Positions 34,097-43,737 of a stretch of 62,658 nucleotides of DNA are shown piece by piece; within the stretch, counting starts at the first letter, position 1; the number at the start of each line of letters is the position of its first letter. The stretch is from Poseidonibacter ostreae (lineage in GTDB: Bacteria > Campylobacterota > Campylobacteria > Campylobacterales > Arcobacteraceae): positions 1 through 62,658 of the forward strand of contig NZ_WFKJ01000013.1 in the NCBI RefSeq assembly GCF_009208075.1. Direction: 5' to 3'. The notes under the pieces are model-generated. The model saw only the letters and a list, made by a program, of their open reading frames with translations, did no database searches and was not told the DNA's origin. The position numbers and the translations under genes are program-made.

Positions 34097-34679
34097 ACTT
34101 TAATGCACGATATATATTATCAGCAATCGAATCTGAATATGAAAGTAAATCTTTTTCAAGTACATTTTCACCACTTAAAAAAGCAAAACCTCCAAGACAT
34201 CCCATAATCATTGCAAATGCAGGGAAAAAATCTTGTTCTCTAAACTCTTTATTTTGAGCTCCTTCATCTAAAAGAATCATAACTTCTGTTACAAAATCTC
34301 CTACACAAATAAAACCCTCACAACCTTGATTAAATACCTCTCTATTAGATAAATATACTCTTAAAAAGTACTCAACAACTTCAGGAGAGTTTGACACATT
34401 TTCAAAATATTTTCTTGTAAATAGATAAATTTTTTCTTTTGAACTTATATCCATCTCATTTACTGATTTTAACTCTTGAGCTAAAACATTTGTTGAATAC
34501 TTTATTGCATATTTTGCAAGTTCTTCTTTTGATGAAAAATAGTTATACATATTACCAACACTCATTTTCATTGCTTTTGCAATATCTGGAATTGTTGTAT
34601 TATAAAAACCTTTTTTAGAAAATAATTTAAGTGAGTTTTCAATTATAGAGTTTTTTTTACTCTCTTTAGCTGTAGAAAT
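34086..34679 (-). CDS. TetR-family regulator, probably starting at an ATT codon
   Basis: The first ATG (34571) would leave 161 residues and cut the DNA-binding domain in half. The open frame continues upstream and gives a complete TetR helix-turn-helix: IENSLKLFSKKGFYNTT, then IPDIAKAMKMSVGNMYNYF and SSKEELAKYAI. A stop lies at 34690, and the only start with a ribosome site (AAGGA, six bases before) is ATT at 34679, giving 197 residues, the family's normal size. It heads the operon with the sensor-like hydrogenase. The TGAAT-N4-ATTCA sites at hyp and hydA are its likely targets. Confidence 0.78.
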   Translation of the reverse strand: MSTAKESKKNSIIENSLKLFSKKGFYNTTIPDIAKAMKMSVGNMYNYFSSKEELAKYAIKYSTNVLAQELKSVNEMDISSKEKIYLFTRKYFENVSNSPEVVEYFLRVYLSNREVFNQGCEGFICVGDFVTEVMILLDEGAQNKEFREQDFFPAFAMIMGCLGGFAFLSGENVLEKDLLSYSDSIADNIYRALKYDE

Positions 34680-34720
34680 AACGAATCCTTAGAAATATAT
34701 TTTTTCTTATGATAATACAT

Positions 34721-34750
34721 TTTTGATTAATAAAAGATGATTAATCAAAA
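34721..34750. promoter_or_regulatory. Inverted repeat between divergent tetR and DUF2062 genes
   Basis: Perfect 11-bp arms TTTTGATTAAT (34721-34731) and ATTAATCAAAA (34740-34750) around an 8-bp spacer. It lies about 45 bp upstream of the tetR start and 60 bp before the plus-strand gene. It differs from the TGAAT sites, so another regulator is more likely than autoregulation. Confidence 0.5.
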
Positions 34751-34811
34751 TAGTTATAAAATTTAATAGATTTAATATTATAATACTAAACTCAAGCGAA
34801 AAAGAGGGAAA

Positions 34812-35297
34812 ATGCCAAGAGCTAGATTAAGAAAAGTCTTACCAACACATGAAAAAATAAAAGATCAAAAGATATTAAAAATTTTTGGTAAATTACTTTA
34901 TAAAAAAGAGATATGGAGCTTATCAAGAAAAAAAGTTCTTGGTGGTGTTTTTATTGGAGTTTTTGTAGCCTTTATTCCAATGCCCTTTCAAATGCTTTTA
35001 GTAGCTCTTTTAGCTATTATTTTTAATGTTAATCTTCCTATTACAATTTTATTAGTTTGGGTCTCAAATCCTTTAACTATGCCTTTTATATACTACTTTG
35101 AATATGAATTAGGAAATTTAGTTCTAAATGTAAAAGACCCCATAGAGTTTAGTTTTGAAACCATGAATGAAAATATAAATGAAATAGCATTATCTTTATA
35201 CGTAGGAACTGCTATAACATCTACTGTTTTGGCTTTTTTATCAGTATTTATATTAAATATATTATGGATTAAAGATGTCAGAAATAAAAGGAAATAA
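34812..35297 (+). CDS. DUF2062 membrane protein
   Basis: 161 residues. The family pattern SRKKVLGGVFIGVFVAFIPMPFQMLLVALLA near residue 37, then NLPITILLVWVSNPLTMPFIYYFEYELG, marks DUF2062; there are three hydrophobic helices. Function is unknown. The ATG at 34812 has an AGAGGGAAA ribosome site. It converges with the DUF389 gene, 11 bp apart. Confidence 0.85.
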   Translation: MPRARLRKVLPTHEKIKDQKILKIFGKLLYKKEIWSLSRKKVLGGVFIGVFVAFIPMPFQMLLVALLAIIFNVNLPITILLVWVSNPLTMPFIYYFEYELGNLVLNVKDPIEFSFETMNENINEIALSLYVGTAITSTVLAFLSVFILNILWIKDVRNKRK

Positions 35298-35308
35298 AAC
35301 CTTTTTTT

Positions 35309-37219
35309 CTAATTTAATAAAATTACAGGACTAACTTTTAAAACAATTTTTTTATCACAAGTATCTTCTAACTTGTTTTTAATAAGATTATAATCTAGAA
35401 GACTTAAAGGTTTACTTGACACTACTTCAAGATTTACTAAAATCATATCTTTTTTATTATCTATTGTTTTTATATTTAAATCAACTTTTTCATTATTCAA
35501 AATTAAAACTTTTAAACTATTTAATTCATCAAAATACTTATTTCTATCTACAACTTTTATAAAAGATAAAAATAAAGGAATAGCAACAATTGCCATTATT
35601 ATAGATGTATAAAACACTCCTTTTTTTGCTTTCATAACAGGTGCAAAACCTAAAACAATGAAAGTTAAAGCTGCACTTAATGTAATACCAACTAAGTTTG
35701 TAATAAATAGTAGAAAAGAACCATAAATAACATCTATATTTCCAAGACCTAAGCCAATACCTGTAACACTTAAAGGAGGTACAAGAGCAACAGCAATAGC
35801 AACACCTGCAAGTGATTTTGAAATTTCATCTTTAGATGTAGCATAAGCTCCTGCAATTCCTGAAAAAACTGCTACTAATAAATCCAATAAATTAGGATGT
35901 AATCTTCCTTGCATTTCACTTGTTATCTGCTCTAAAGGAATAAATAGTGTATAAACGCAAGAGAATAATAAAGCCATAAAAATACCAATTATTAAAGTAT
36001 TAATACTTTTAAATAATAAAAACTTGTCTGTTCTAATAACACCCATTGATAGTGAAATAATAGGAGCCATTAAAGGTGCTAATATCATTGCACCTATAAT
36101 TACAGGTGCCGAGTTTGCAAAAAGTCCTGTAGTTGCAAGTAAAGTACTTAATATCATTAATATTAAATATGTAGATGAAAATTTTGCATTATCTTTTAAT
36201 GCTGTTAATAAATCTTTAAAATCATCATCACTTGCTTTTTTAAATAATGGTATCTTATTATTAATCAAAATGTTTTTTAATTCACCTTTTGGTAATAAAT
36301 TTACTTTAATAACATCTTTTTCTTCCATATTATTACTATCAATATTTACAATATCTAATAAAACTCTACCTACATGTATATTTATAGAATCTTTTAATAC
36401 CTCAAGTTCAATATTTTGTGATTGAAAAACTACTTTATTATCTATTTTATAATCTAAATTATCATCTGAAGAAATTGAAAGTTTTGTACTTTTTATAAAA
36501 CCTAAACTTTTGGGTAAAGAAACTAAAGATATTTTTTGATAAAAAAATATGGCTATTAGATACCAAATATAAGAAAGAAGTGAAGTAGGAGCTAAGATAT
36601 AAGCATTAAGCTTTCCATCATGAATAGATAATTCATCTCTTATTGCTGAGTCTTTATTTAATTTACTTGAGTGTTCAAGAATTGTGATACCAGAAGCTAC
36701 AGTTTGAATCGAGTGTTCTTTTGATGTAGTTAAAGTATAATTTCTAAAAGTTAAATCTTTTAAATTTCTATAAAATATTTTAAACTTTTGAAACCTACTA
36801 TTTTTATTATAATCAAGTCTATTCATTCCATGCATATCACCAATAGAAACACGGTTAATTGCAATCATATCATTACACTTTAATAAATCTATTTTTGTTA
36901 ATAATTCAGGATTCAATGCATCATCAATAGCCTCAAAAATATCTGTACAAATTCCATAATTATTAAGAATATTTGAACACTCTTCATGGGGTAAGATTCC
37001 AATATTTATATTAGAATTAATATGATTTTTAAAAAACTCTTTAACATTTTTATCATCTAAGAATAAAAGAAAAAGAGTGTTAGCATTCTCTTTATCATTA
37101 AAAATCTTATTTAGAGAAACTTTTGTTTGAATATTTTCTTTTTCTTTTATATAATCTATTATCTTATTAAGAACTTCTTCATCATTCTCATTTGTAATTA
37201 AATGTATTTCTTTATACAC
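35309..37219 (-). CDS. DUF389 (TIGR00341-type) membrane protein
   Basis: 636 residues. The N-terminal half is soluble; it contains a diacylglycerol-kinase-like stretch, less certain. From about residue 345 a run of helices carries GAMILAPLMAPIISLSMG and AVFSGIAGAYATSK with ALVPPLSVTGIGLGLGN, the DUF389 hallmark. Function unknown. ATG at 37219. Confidence 0.82.
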   Translation of the reverse strand: MYKEIHLITNENDEEVLNKIIDYIKEKENIQTKVSLNKIFNDKENANTLFLLFLDDKNVKEFFKNHINSNINIGILPHEECSNILNNYGICTDIFEAIDDALNPELLTKIDLLKCNDMIAINRVSIGDMHGMNRLDYNKNSRFQKFKIFYRNLKDLTFRNYTLTTSKEHSIQTVASGITILEHSSKLNKDSAIRDELSIHDGKLNAYILAPTSLLSYIWYLIAIFFYQKISLVSLPKSLGFIKSTKLSISSDDNLDYKIDNKVVFQSQNIELEVLKDSINIHVGRVLLDIVNIDSNNMEEKDVIKVNLLPKGELKNILINNKIPLFKKASDDDFKDLLTALKDNAKFSSTYLILMILSTLLATTGLFANSAPVIIGAMILAPLMAPIISLSMGVIRTDKFLLFKSINTLIIGIFMALLFSCVYTLFIPLEQITSEMQGRLHPNLLDLLVAVFSGIAGAYATSKDEISKSLAGVAIAVALVPPLSVTGIGLGLGNIDVIYGSFLLFITNLVGITLSAALTFIVLGFAPVMKAKKGVFYTSIIMAIVAIPLFLSFIKVVDRNKYFDELNSLKVLILNNEKVDLNIKTIDNKKDMILVNLEVVSSKPLSLLDYNLIKNKLEDTCDKKIVLKVSPVILLN

Positions 37220-37287
37220 TGTTTTAAAATCCTTTTATATAGAAGTTCTTTTGAACTATTTTAAGTTAGTAATATTTAATTTTATAT

Positions 37288-38505
37288 CTAAAAAAATCTC
37301 TCTAAGCGTGTAAATAATCCATGCCAAGTTTTATCTTTTAAGCAATCAATTACTTCATTAATTTTATATTCATCTTCGTTTATTATCTCTAAACTAGCTT
37401 CATCAATACTTTTAGTAATACTATTTTCAAAAGCTTCTATATCTTCTTCATATGGAGTATCAACATTTTTAAGTCTTGGCATTTTTATATATCTTATTGC
37501 ATTTAAGCTTTTTAATTTTTCACCTAAAAAATCATCAAGACCTGGCAAATCAGTACAAATCACTTTAGCTCCTGAAGCTAAAGATTCTATTACAACAAGA
37601 GGTAAACCCTCAAAAAATGATGGAAGAATAAAGATATCTGTTGTTCTTAAAAACTCAGCTAATTTATCTTGTGATATTGCTCCTAAATAATTAACTTCAG
37701 TTTTTCTATTTTTTATACTTTTAATTATGATATCACTCTCTTCAACATTTCCATGACCAACTAGATTTAACTCAATATTTTTATAATTATCTGTTTTATC
37801 AATTGCATTTAAAAGATTTGGAACACCTTTATAGTTACAAATTTTTCCAATATATACAACTCTTACTTTTTTATTTTTCTCTTTTTTGATTGGATAAAAC
37901 ATATCCGGGTTATAACCACTTCCTGAGGTAATAACTTGTTCTTTTTTTATATCATGTAATTGAAATATTTCTTCTGCTTGTGCTGAATTTAAAGCAAAAA
38001 AGTAATCACAGCTTGGTACTTTATTCTTTACTATTGGAGTTAATCTTACAGCTCGTTCTAGTTGTCGTAAGTCCGTTCCATGACATAAAACTAAGACTTT
38101 TAAATTAGGGTATAAATCTTTTATAAAACCACATAAAAGCCAAATATGATTACAAATAACAACATCAGGTTTAAACTCATCAACTGCTTTTTTGATAACT
38201 TTTTTAAACTCTTTTTCGTATACTTTAAACATTTCTTCATCTAAATCACTATACTTAGTACTTGAATAAGGCATTACATCACTCATTCCAACAACAGGAA
38301 AGTTTAATTCATTTGTTTCAAATAATACAGGATAAAAATTATTCATATCTAAGTTATCAATATCAGGATTTTGTTCACTAAAAGGTACACCTGCTAAAAC
38401 AGCTTGTTCATATTTTTTTTCATGTCCAGTTTTAAATAATTGTTGTAAAAAGACACCACTTCCAGTCTTTCCTGGTCTTTGTGCTAATGCATGTAAAATT
38501 CTCAT
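37288..38505 (-). CDS. Glycosyltransferase, GT4-type fold
   Basis: 405 residues. The N-terminal Rossmann domain begins MRILHALAQRPGKTGSGVFL. The C-terminal donor-binding domain has VRVVYIGKICNYKGVPNLLNAI near residue 218 and PSFFEGLPLVVIESLASGAK near residue 297, containing the EX7E motif of GT4 retaining enzymes. The sugar and acceptor are unknown; polysaccharide or glycan assembly is usual. It is a stand-alone gene. Confidence 0.85.
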   Translation of the reverse strand: MRILHALAQRPGKTGSGVFLQQLFKTGHEKKYEQAVLAGVPFSEQNPDIDNLDMNNFYPVLFETNELNFPVVGMSDVMPYSSTKYSDLDEEMFKVYEKEFKKVIKKAVDEFKPDVVICNHIWLLCGFIKDLYPNLKVLVLCHGTDLRQLERAVRLTPIVKNKVPSCDYFFALNSAQAEEIFQLHDIKKEQVITSGSGYNPDMFYPIKKEKNKKVRVVYIGKICNYKGVPNLLNAIDKTDNYKNIELNLVGHGNVEESDIIIKSIKNRKTEVNYLGAISQDKLAEFLRTTDIFILPSFFEGLPLVVIESLASGAKVICTDLPGLDDFLGEKLKSLNAIRYIKMPRLKNVDTPYEEDIEAFENSITKSIDEASLEIINEDEYKINEVIDCLKDKTWHGLFTRLERFF

Positions 38506-38653
38506 AATAACCTCAATTTTAGTACTTATAATAAATGAGATTTTAGCGAATTATTGCTTTTCTTTTAATTCTAAAAAATTGAATGTATGGGATTGAGTAT
38601 AAAGAAGAAGAGAAATATTAAGTTGGGAAATCCCAACTTAATATATATAGTTC

Positions 38654-41227
38654 TTAAGAGTGAACTAAGTTTGTTAATTGATCACCAGTAACTTGGTGGA
38701 AGTTTAAGTATTTATAAACACCCTCTTTGTTATCTTCAGTAATTTTCTTAGGTACAATTTCCATGTACTCAGCTTTAGTTGGAAGTCTTCCTAAAAGTGC
38801 AGCAACTGCAGCAACTTCAGCAGATCCAAGATAAACTTGAGAACCTTTTCCTAATCTATTATCAAAGTTTCTTGTAGATGTTGAGAATACAGCAGCACCT
38901 TCAGAAACTGACGCTTGGTTACCCATACATAAAGAACATCCAGGGATTTCAAGTCTTGCACCCGCAGCTGCGAAGATTGAGTAGTAACCCTCTTCAGTTA
39001 ATTGTTCTTTATCCATTTTTGTTGGTGGTGCAACCCATAGTTTAGTTGGAACTTCACCCTCACCTTTAAGTACTTCACCTAAAGCTCTAAATAATCCGAT
39101 ATTAGTCATACAAGAACCTACGAATACTTCATCAATATTCTTAATTCTTTTGTCATCAGCTAAAATATTAGTTAATGTATCAACATCATCTGGATCATTT
39201 GGACAAGCTAAGATTGGTTCAGTAATTGTATTTAAATCAATTTCAATTGTAGCTGCATATTCTGCATCTGCATCTGGAGTTAATAACTCTGGATTTGCAA
39301 TCCATTCTCTCATTTTATCTGCTCTTCTTTGTAAAGTTCTAGCATCTTCGTAACCTTCCTCAATCATCTTTTCAATTAAAGCGATATTTGAAGATAAGTA
39401 CTCAATGATTGGTTCTTTATCTAATTGAACAGAACAAGCTGCTGCTGATCTCTCTGCTGCAGAATCTGATAATTCGAATGCTTGCTCAACTTTTAAGTCA
39501 GGTAAACCAGCGATTTCAATGATTGTTCCAGCGAATACATTCTTTTTACCTTTTTTCTCAACAGTTAATAAACCATCTTGAATAGCTTGGTAAGGAATAG
39601 CATTAACTAAATCTCTTAAAGTAATTCCAGGTTGCATTTCACCTTTGAATTTAACAAGAACAGACTCAGGCATAGTTAAAGGCATAGCACCAGTAACACC
39701 AGCGAATGCAATTAGTCCAGAACCAGCTGGGAATGAAATACCAATTGGGAATCTAGTATGAGAATCTCCACCAGTACCAACAGTATCAGGTAAACATAAT
39801 CTATTTAACCATGAGTGAATAACACCATCACCTGGTCTTAATGTAACTCCACCTCTTGATGAAATGAACTCAGGTAAAGTATGTCTTAATTTAATATCTG
39901 CTGGTTTTGGGTAAGCAGCAGTATGACAGAATGATTGCATAACCATATCAGCACCAAAAGAAAGTGCAGCAAGTTCTTTAATCTCATCTCTAGTCATTGG
40001 TCCAGTTGTATCTTGAGACCCAACAGTTGTAGCAATTGGCTCAACATACATACCTGGTTTAACACCTTCAATACCACAAGCACGTCCTACCATTTTTTGT
40101 GCTTGAGTAAATCCTTTACCGTTATCAGCAGGTTGAGTAGGAGAAACAAATGCAGTAGTTGCATCTAATCCTAAAGTTTCTCTAGCTTTAACAGTAAGAC
40201 CTTTACCAATAATTAATGGAATTCTTCCACCAGCTCTCATTTCATCTGTTAATGTATTAGGAGCTAAATCAAATTCAGAAACAACTGAACCATTTTTCTC
40301 AATTACACCAGCATATGGTTTAACAGTAATAACATCACCAGTTTCTAAAGCATCAACAGAAGCTTCAATTGGTAAACATCCTGAATCTTCTGCAGTATTG
40401 AAGAAAATTGGAGCAATAATAGAACCAATTACAACACCACCAGTTCTTTTATTAGGAACACCAGGAATATCTCTACCCATGTGCCATTGAACTGAGTTAA
40501 TTCCAGATTTTCTAGATGAACCAGTACCAACAACATCACCAACGTATGCTAAAGGGTGACCTTTTGCTTTTAATTCTTCCATTGTTTCAAGTGGGTTTTC
40601 CATTCTTGATTGTAACATTGCAGTTGCATGTAATGGAATATCAGATCTAGTAAATGCAACAGTAGCAGGAGATAAATCATCTGTATTTGTTTCACCAGGA
40701 ATTTTATATACAGTTAAAGTCATTTCTTCTTCTAATGCAGGTTTGTTAGTAAACCATTCAGCATTTGCCCAAGATTCGATAACTTCTTTAGCATAAGAGT
40801 TTCCAGCATCCATTAAATCTTTAACATCATTAAATGAATCATATACTAAGATAGTATTTTTTAATTCAGTTGCAGCAGCAGCAGCTACTTCATCAATTTT
40901 AAGTGCATCAATTAATGGAGTAACATTAAATCCACCCATCATTGTTCCTAAAATTTCAACAGCTTGAACTTTTGAAATTACTGAACATGAAACATTCCCT
41001 TGAACAATATCATTTAAAAATGCAGCTTTAACATAAGCAGCGTCATCAACACCTGGGTTGATTTTGTTATTGAATAAATCTAATACATACTCAGATTCAG
41101 CAACTGTATCAGCTTTTAATAATTCTACTAAATCAGCAACTTGCTCTGGTGTTAATGCTAATGGAGGTAATCCACCTTCGCTAGCTCTTTCTTGTGCATG
41201 TGCTTTATAATCTACTAATAAACTCAT
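38654..41227 (-). CDS. acnB: Aconitate hydratase B
   Basis: 857 residues, the standard AcnB length and start ([19 protein letters not shown] with a HEAT-like domain first). Iron-sulfur ligands appear in VGSCMTNIG and [11 protein letters not shown]. Substrate-binding features include [19 protein letters not shown] and [16 protein letters not shown]. It isomerises citrate to isocitrate in the TCA cycle (oxidative or reductive). A 344-bp gap upstream carries repeated TTGTACAA boxes. Base composition is slightly less AT-rich than its neighbours, as expected for a highly expressed gene. Confidence 0.97.
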   Translation of the reverse strand: MSLLVDYKAHAQERASEGGLPPLALTPEQVADLVELLKADTVAESEYVLDLFNNKINPGVDDAAYVKAAFLNDIVQGNVSCSVISKVQAVEILGTMMGGFNVTPLIDALKIDEVAAAAATELKNTILVYDSFNDVKDLMDAGNSYAKEVIESWANAEWFTNKPALEEEMTLTVYKIPGETNTDDLSPATVAFTRSDIPLHATAMLQSRMENPLETMEELKAKGHPLAYVGDVVGTGSSRKSGINSVQWHMGRDIPGVPNKRTGGVVIGSIIAPIFFNTAEDSGCLPIEASVDALETGDVITVKPYAGVIEKNGSVVSEFDLAPNTLTDEMRAGGRIPLIIGKGLTVKARETLGLDATTAFVSPTQPADNGKGFTQAQKMVGRACGIEGVKPGMYVEPIATTVGSQDTTGPMTRDEIKELAALSFGADMVMQSFCHTAAYPKPADIKLRHTLPEFISSRGGVTLRPGDGVIHSWLNRLCLPDTVGTGGDSHTRFPIGISFPAGSGLIAFAGVTGAMPLTMPESVLVKFKGEMQPGITLRDLVNAIPYQAIQDGLLTVEKKGKKNVFAGTIIEIAGLPDLKVEQAFELSDSAAERSAAACSVQLDKEPIIEYLSSNIALIEKMIEEGYEDARTLQRRADKMREWIANPELLTPDADAEYAATIEIDLNTITEPILACPNDPDDVDTLTNILADDKRIKNIDEVFVGSCMTNIGLFRALGEVLKGEGEVPTKLWVAPPTKMDKEQLTEEGYYSIFAAAGARLEIPGCSLCMGNQASVSEGAAVFSTSTRNFDNRLGKGSQVYLGSAEVAAVAALLGRLPTKAEYMEIVPKKITEDNKEGVYKYLNFHQVTGDQLTNLVHS

Positions 41228-41571
41228 ATATTGTCTCCTATTTGATTTAATTTTATTGTTAAGATTATAGCATAAAGCATAAAATTAGTATGTACAATTA
41301 TTGTAAACAGTTGTACAAGTTTTTGTTTTTGTAAATAAAAGTTACAATATATCTATTTCTTAAGTATTAAAGTATATAAAAATCTCTATTTTTAGGCGAT
41401 AAGCCTATTTTAAAGTGTTAATTAAAATAGCTACTTTTATACACACTTTTATTTTCAATTGTTATTTTAATGCATATATTTTACAATTGTACAACTTTTG
41501 TCATTTAGATAAAGAGATAATTTTAAGCTTTTATTATTATAATTTCAATATTAATAATCAGAAGGATTACT
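41228..41571. promoter_or_regulatory. Gene-free acnB upstream region with TTGTACAA boxes
   Basis: This 344-bp gap separates divergent acnB and a thioesterase gene. TTGTACAA, an 8-bp palindrome, occurs at 41311-41318 and 41487-41494, and a 7/8 match (ATGTACAA) at 41290-41297. A short hairpin TAGGC-GATAA-GCCTA lies at 41393-41407. The boxes look like operators for an unidentified regulator of acnB. I see no gene or RNA with a clear boundary. Confidence 0.5.
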
Positions 41572-42012
41572 TTGATAAAAGAATTAGAAAATAAATTACA
41601 TGAAGAAATTCCTCTAACAAAACTAATGAAACTAAAGATTAATTCATATAATAAGAATGAATTAATTACATCTGCACCTTTAGATATAAATATAAATGAT
41701 AAAGGTACTGCTTTTGGTGGAAGCTTAAGTACAATTACAATCATTTCTTCATGGAGTTTATGTTGGTTGATTTCAAAAGAGCTTAATATTGACAGTAAAA
41801 ATATCGTAGTTATAAAAAATGAAAATTCTTATTTAAAACCTGTAAAAAAAGATATCTACTGTTATACAAAAAAACCATCAAAAGAGGAAATACAAATACT
41901 AAAAGAGAAAATAGATAAAAAAGGTAGTGCTTCTATAAAAATAGAATCTAAAATAATTGAAGATAATGAAATATGTGTTGACTTTAAGGGTACCTATGTA
42001 ATTAAACTTTAG
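41572..42012 (+). CDS. Putative hotdog thioesterase (YiiD C-terminal type), TTG start
   Basis: 146 residues. The frame begins at TTG (41572) with an AGAAGGA ribosome site five bases upstream. The core APLDININDKGTAFGGSLSTI and SSWSLCWLI resembles the YiiD C-terminal thioesterase fold, then a basic lysine-rich second half. Substrate unknown. It ends in a strong bidirectional terminator. Confidence 0.65.
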   Translation: MIKELENKLHEEIPLTKLMKLKINSYNKNELITSAPLDININDKGTAFGGSLSTITIISSWSLCWLISKELNIDSKNIVVIKNENSYLKPVKKDIYCYTKKPSKEEIQILKEKIDKKGSASIKIESKIIEDNEICVDFKGTYVIKL

Positions 42013-42015
42013 TTT

Positions 42016-42042
42016 TTAATAAGTAGAGAATCTACTTATTAA
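42016..42042. terminator. Bidirectional terminator, 12-bp stem
   Basis: Perfect arms TTAATAAGTAGA (42016-42027) and TCTACTTATTAA (42031-42042) with loop GAA, followed by TTTTTA on the plus strand and by TTTTT on the minus strand. It lies between the convergent thioesterase and DsrE-like genes. Confidence 0.8.
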
Positions 42043-42045
42043 TTT

Positions 42046-42480
42046 TTATGGCCTTATATATGAATATCCATCTTCTTGTAATTCTATAATTCTAGCAACA
42101 CCTGCTGTAACTTTTTGAACACCTTCTAATAAAACAACTTTTGAACCTGTTTTCTTTTCAACCTTTTTGATTGAATTTGTGCATGCTGAAAAAGAAATAT
42201 CTTGTAAAGCAAGACTTTCTACTCTTTTATTTTGATTACTCTTACTTGTTAATAAATTAAGACCTGGCCCAAAAGCAACTATTTCAATTTCTACATTATC
42301 TAGGCCATAAAGTTTTTGTAAATTAACAGCATTGTTTAATGCAATCTTTTGAGTTCTTAAATCATCTGTACTTACTTGTATTACAACTTTATGAATTTTC
42401 TTTTCACTTATTTCTTCTGCATTTAATGTAGTAAAAAATGTAATTAATCCTACAAATAAAAGTGTTAATATTTTCTTCAT
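42046..42480 (-). CDS. Periplasmic DsrE/DsrF-like protein
   Basis: 144 residues with a signal peptide (MKKILTLLFVGLITFFTTLNA). The mature part KVVIQVSTDDLRTQKIALNN, then VEIEIVAFGPGLNLL, and FSACTNSIKK fits the DsrE-like fold. The single cysteine in SACTNS is at the position used for sulfur transfer in relatives. Its partner is unknown; it could be linked to periplasmic sulfur chemistry. Monocistronic, 100 bp from the DUF1501 gene. Confidence 0.72.
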   Translation of the reverse strand: MKKILTLLFVGLITFFTTLNAEEISEKKIHKVVIQVSTDDLRTQKIALNNAVNLQKLYGLDNVEIEIVAFGPGLNLLTSKSNQNKRVESLALQDISFSACTNSIKKVEKKTGSKVVLLEGVQKVTAGVARIIELQEDGYSYIRP

Positions 42481-42580
42481 TATATGTCCTTTTTTAGGAC
42501 AATGTTACATGATAAAAAATAAAAAGTCAAAGGCTTGAATATTTGATTCTTTACCAATATAACTAATTCTTATAAAACTT

Positions 42581-43729
42581 TTATAAGAAGTTAATAGTTT
42601 TATAAGCTTTGAAACTATTATCTTTTGATTTAAACCATTTACTCAAAATTGTATTATATAATTCTTTATAATCATGCGTATATTTCAAGTTGTTTTTCTT
42701 TAAATCATTTAAATTAACATCTCCATAAACTCCACCTTTAACAGCTCCTCCTAAAACAAACTGAACACTTGCTGTTCCATGATCTGTTCCATTACTACCA
42801 TTTTCTTTTACCCTACGCCCAAATTCACTATAAGTCATAATTAAAACATCATTATATAAATCTGATTGCTTTAATTCTTTTATAAAGCTTCCAAGACTAA
42901 GGTCTAAGTTTTTTAATAATTCACTTTGTCTTAAAACTTGATTTGAATGGGTATCATAACCTTTTTGTGAAATTTTAATTACTGGAATATCTAAAGGTGA
43001 TTTGATGATTTTAGCAGCTTCTTTAAAATCCTTTGATAAATCATTACTTGAAAAACTTGTTTTTATAGATATGTTTTTTGTATATTTTTCTAAACTTTTT
43101 GAAGCATTTAATATAGATTCTTCTTGTTTAAATAAGAAGTCCAAATTATCATTTACCTTTCCTATTTTTCTACTACTTTTTAATTTTGAAGATTTTTTAA
43201 TAAAATTATCTATATTTCTTAATTGAAGAACCGTTAAATCAGGAGCATACAAATAGCCTTTTTTTCTTTTTCCAATCAGCATGGCATTTGCTGGCGTTTT
43301 TTCATCTAGTTTATACTTTCGTAGATGAGATGATATCCAGCCTTCTTTTCCTAAACTTTTTCCATTTCCAGCTGTTTCAACTATTTGTATTGATTTAAAA
43401 TGAGATAGATTTGGTTTTTCATATCCTAATGCATTTATTATAGCTACACTTTTTTCTTTATATAAAGTATGCAGATTTAGCAGATTTTTATTTAATGCAT
43501 AATTTTCATCTATTATATTTATATCATCATTTTTCAAAGCTATTGTTGGCCTTAAATCATAATATTTTTTACTTTTATATGGAATCACCGTATTTAAACC
43601 ATCATTTCCTCCATCTAATTCTATTAAGACCAATGTCTTTTTATTTGTACTTTTAGCCATTATTTTTACAGGAGAAAGTATAAAAAGAGCTGTTGATATT
43701 GATAATTTTATAAAGTTTCTTCTTTTCAT
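42581..43729 (-). CDS. DUF1501 protein with Tat-like signal
   Basis: 382 residues. It begins MKRRNFIKLSISTALFI, a twin-arginine export signal. The mature core LVLIELDGGNDGLNTVIPY is the DUF1501 start (alkaline-phosphatase-like fold), followed by YSEFGRRVKENGSNGTDHGTA and VLGGAVKGG near the end, all typical. It works outside the cytoplasm; the function is unknown. It starts 9 bp after the DUF1800 gene, the standard pair. Confidence 0.88.
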   Translation of the reverse strand: MKRRNFIKLSISTALFILSPVKIMAKSTNKKTLVLIELDGGNDGLNTVIPYKSKKYYDLRPTIALKNDDINIIDENYALNKNLLNLHTLYKEKSVAIINALGYEKPNLSHFKSIQIVETAGNGKSLGKEGWISSHLRKYKLDEKTPANAMLIGKRKKGYLYAPDLTVLQLRNIDNFIKKSSKLKSSRKIGKVNDNLDFLFKQEESILNASKSLEKYTKNISIKTSFSSNDLSKDFKEAAKIIKSPLDIPVIKISQKGYDTHSNQVLRQSELLKNLDLSLGSFIKELKQSDLYNDVLIMTYSEFGRRVKENGSNGTDHGTASVQFVLGGAVKGGVYGDVNLNDLKKNNLKYTHDYKELYNTILSKWFKSKDNSFKAYKTINFL

Positions 43730-43737
43730 ATTAAGTC

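Noticed and set aside
34571-34571. ATG at 34571 as start of the TetR gene
   Set aside because: It would remove the first half of a clearly conserved helix-turn-helix that is present upstream in frame.
35309-36500. Plus-strand frame at 36024-36425 inside the DUF389 gene
   Set aside because: Antisense shadow of a strongly conserved membrane region; no ribosome site or family match.
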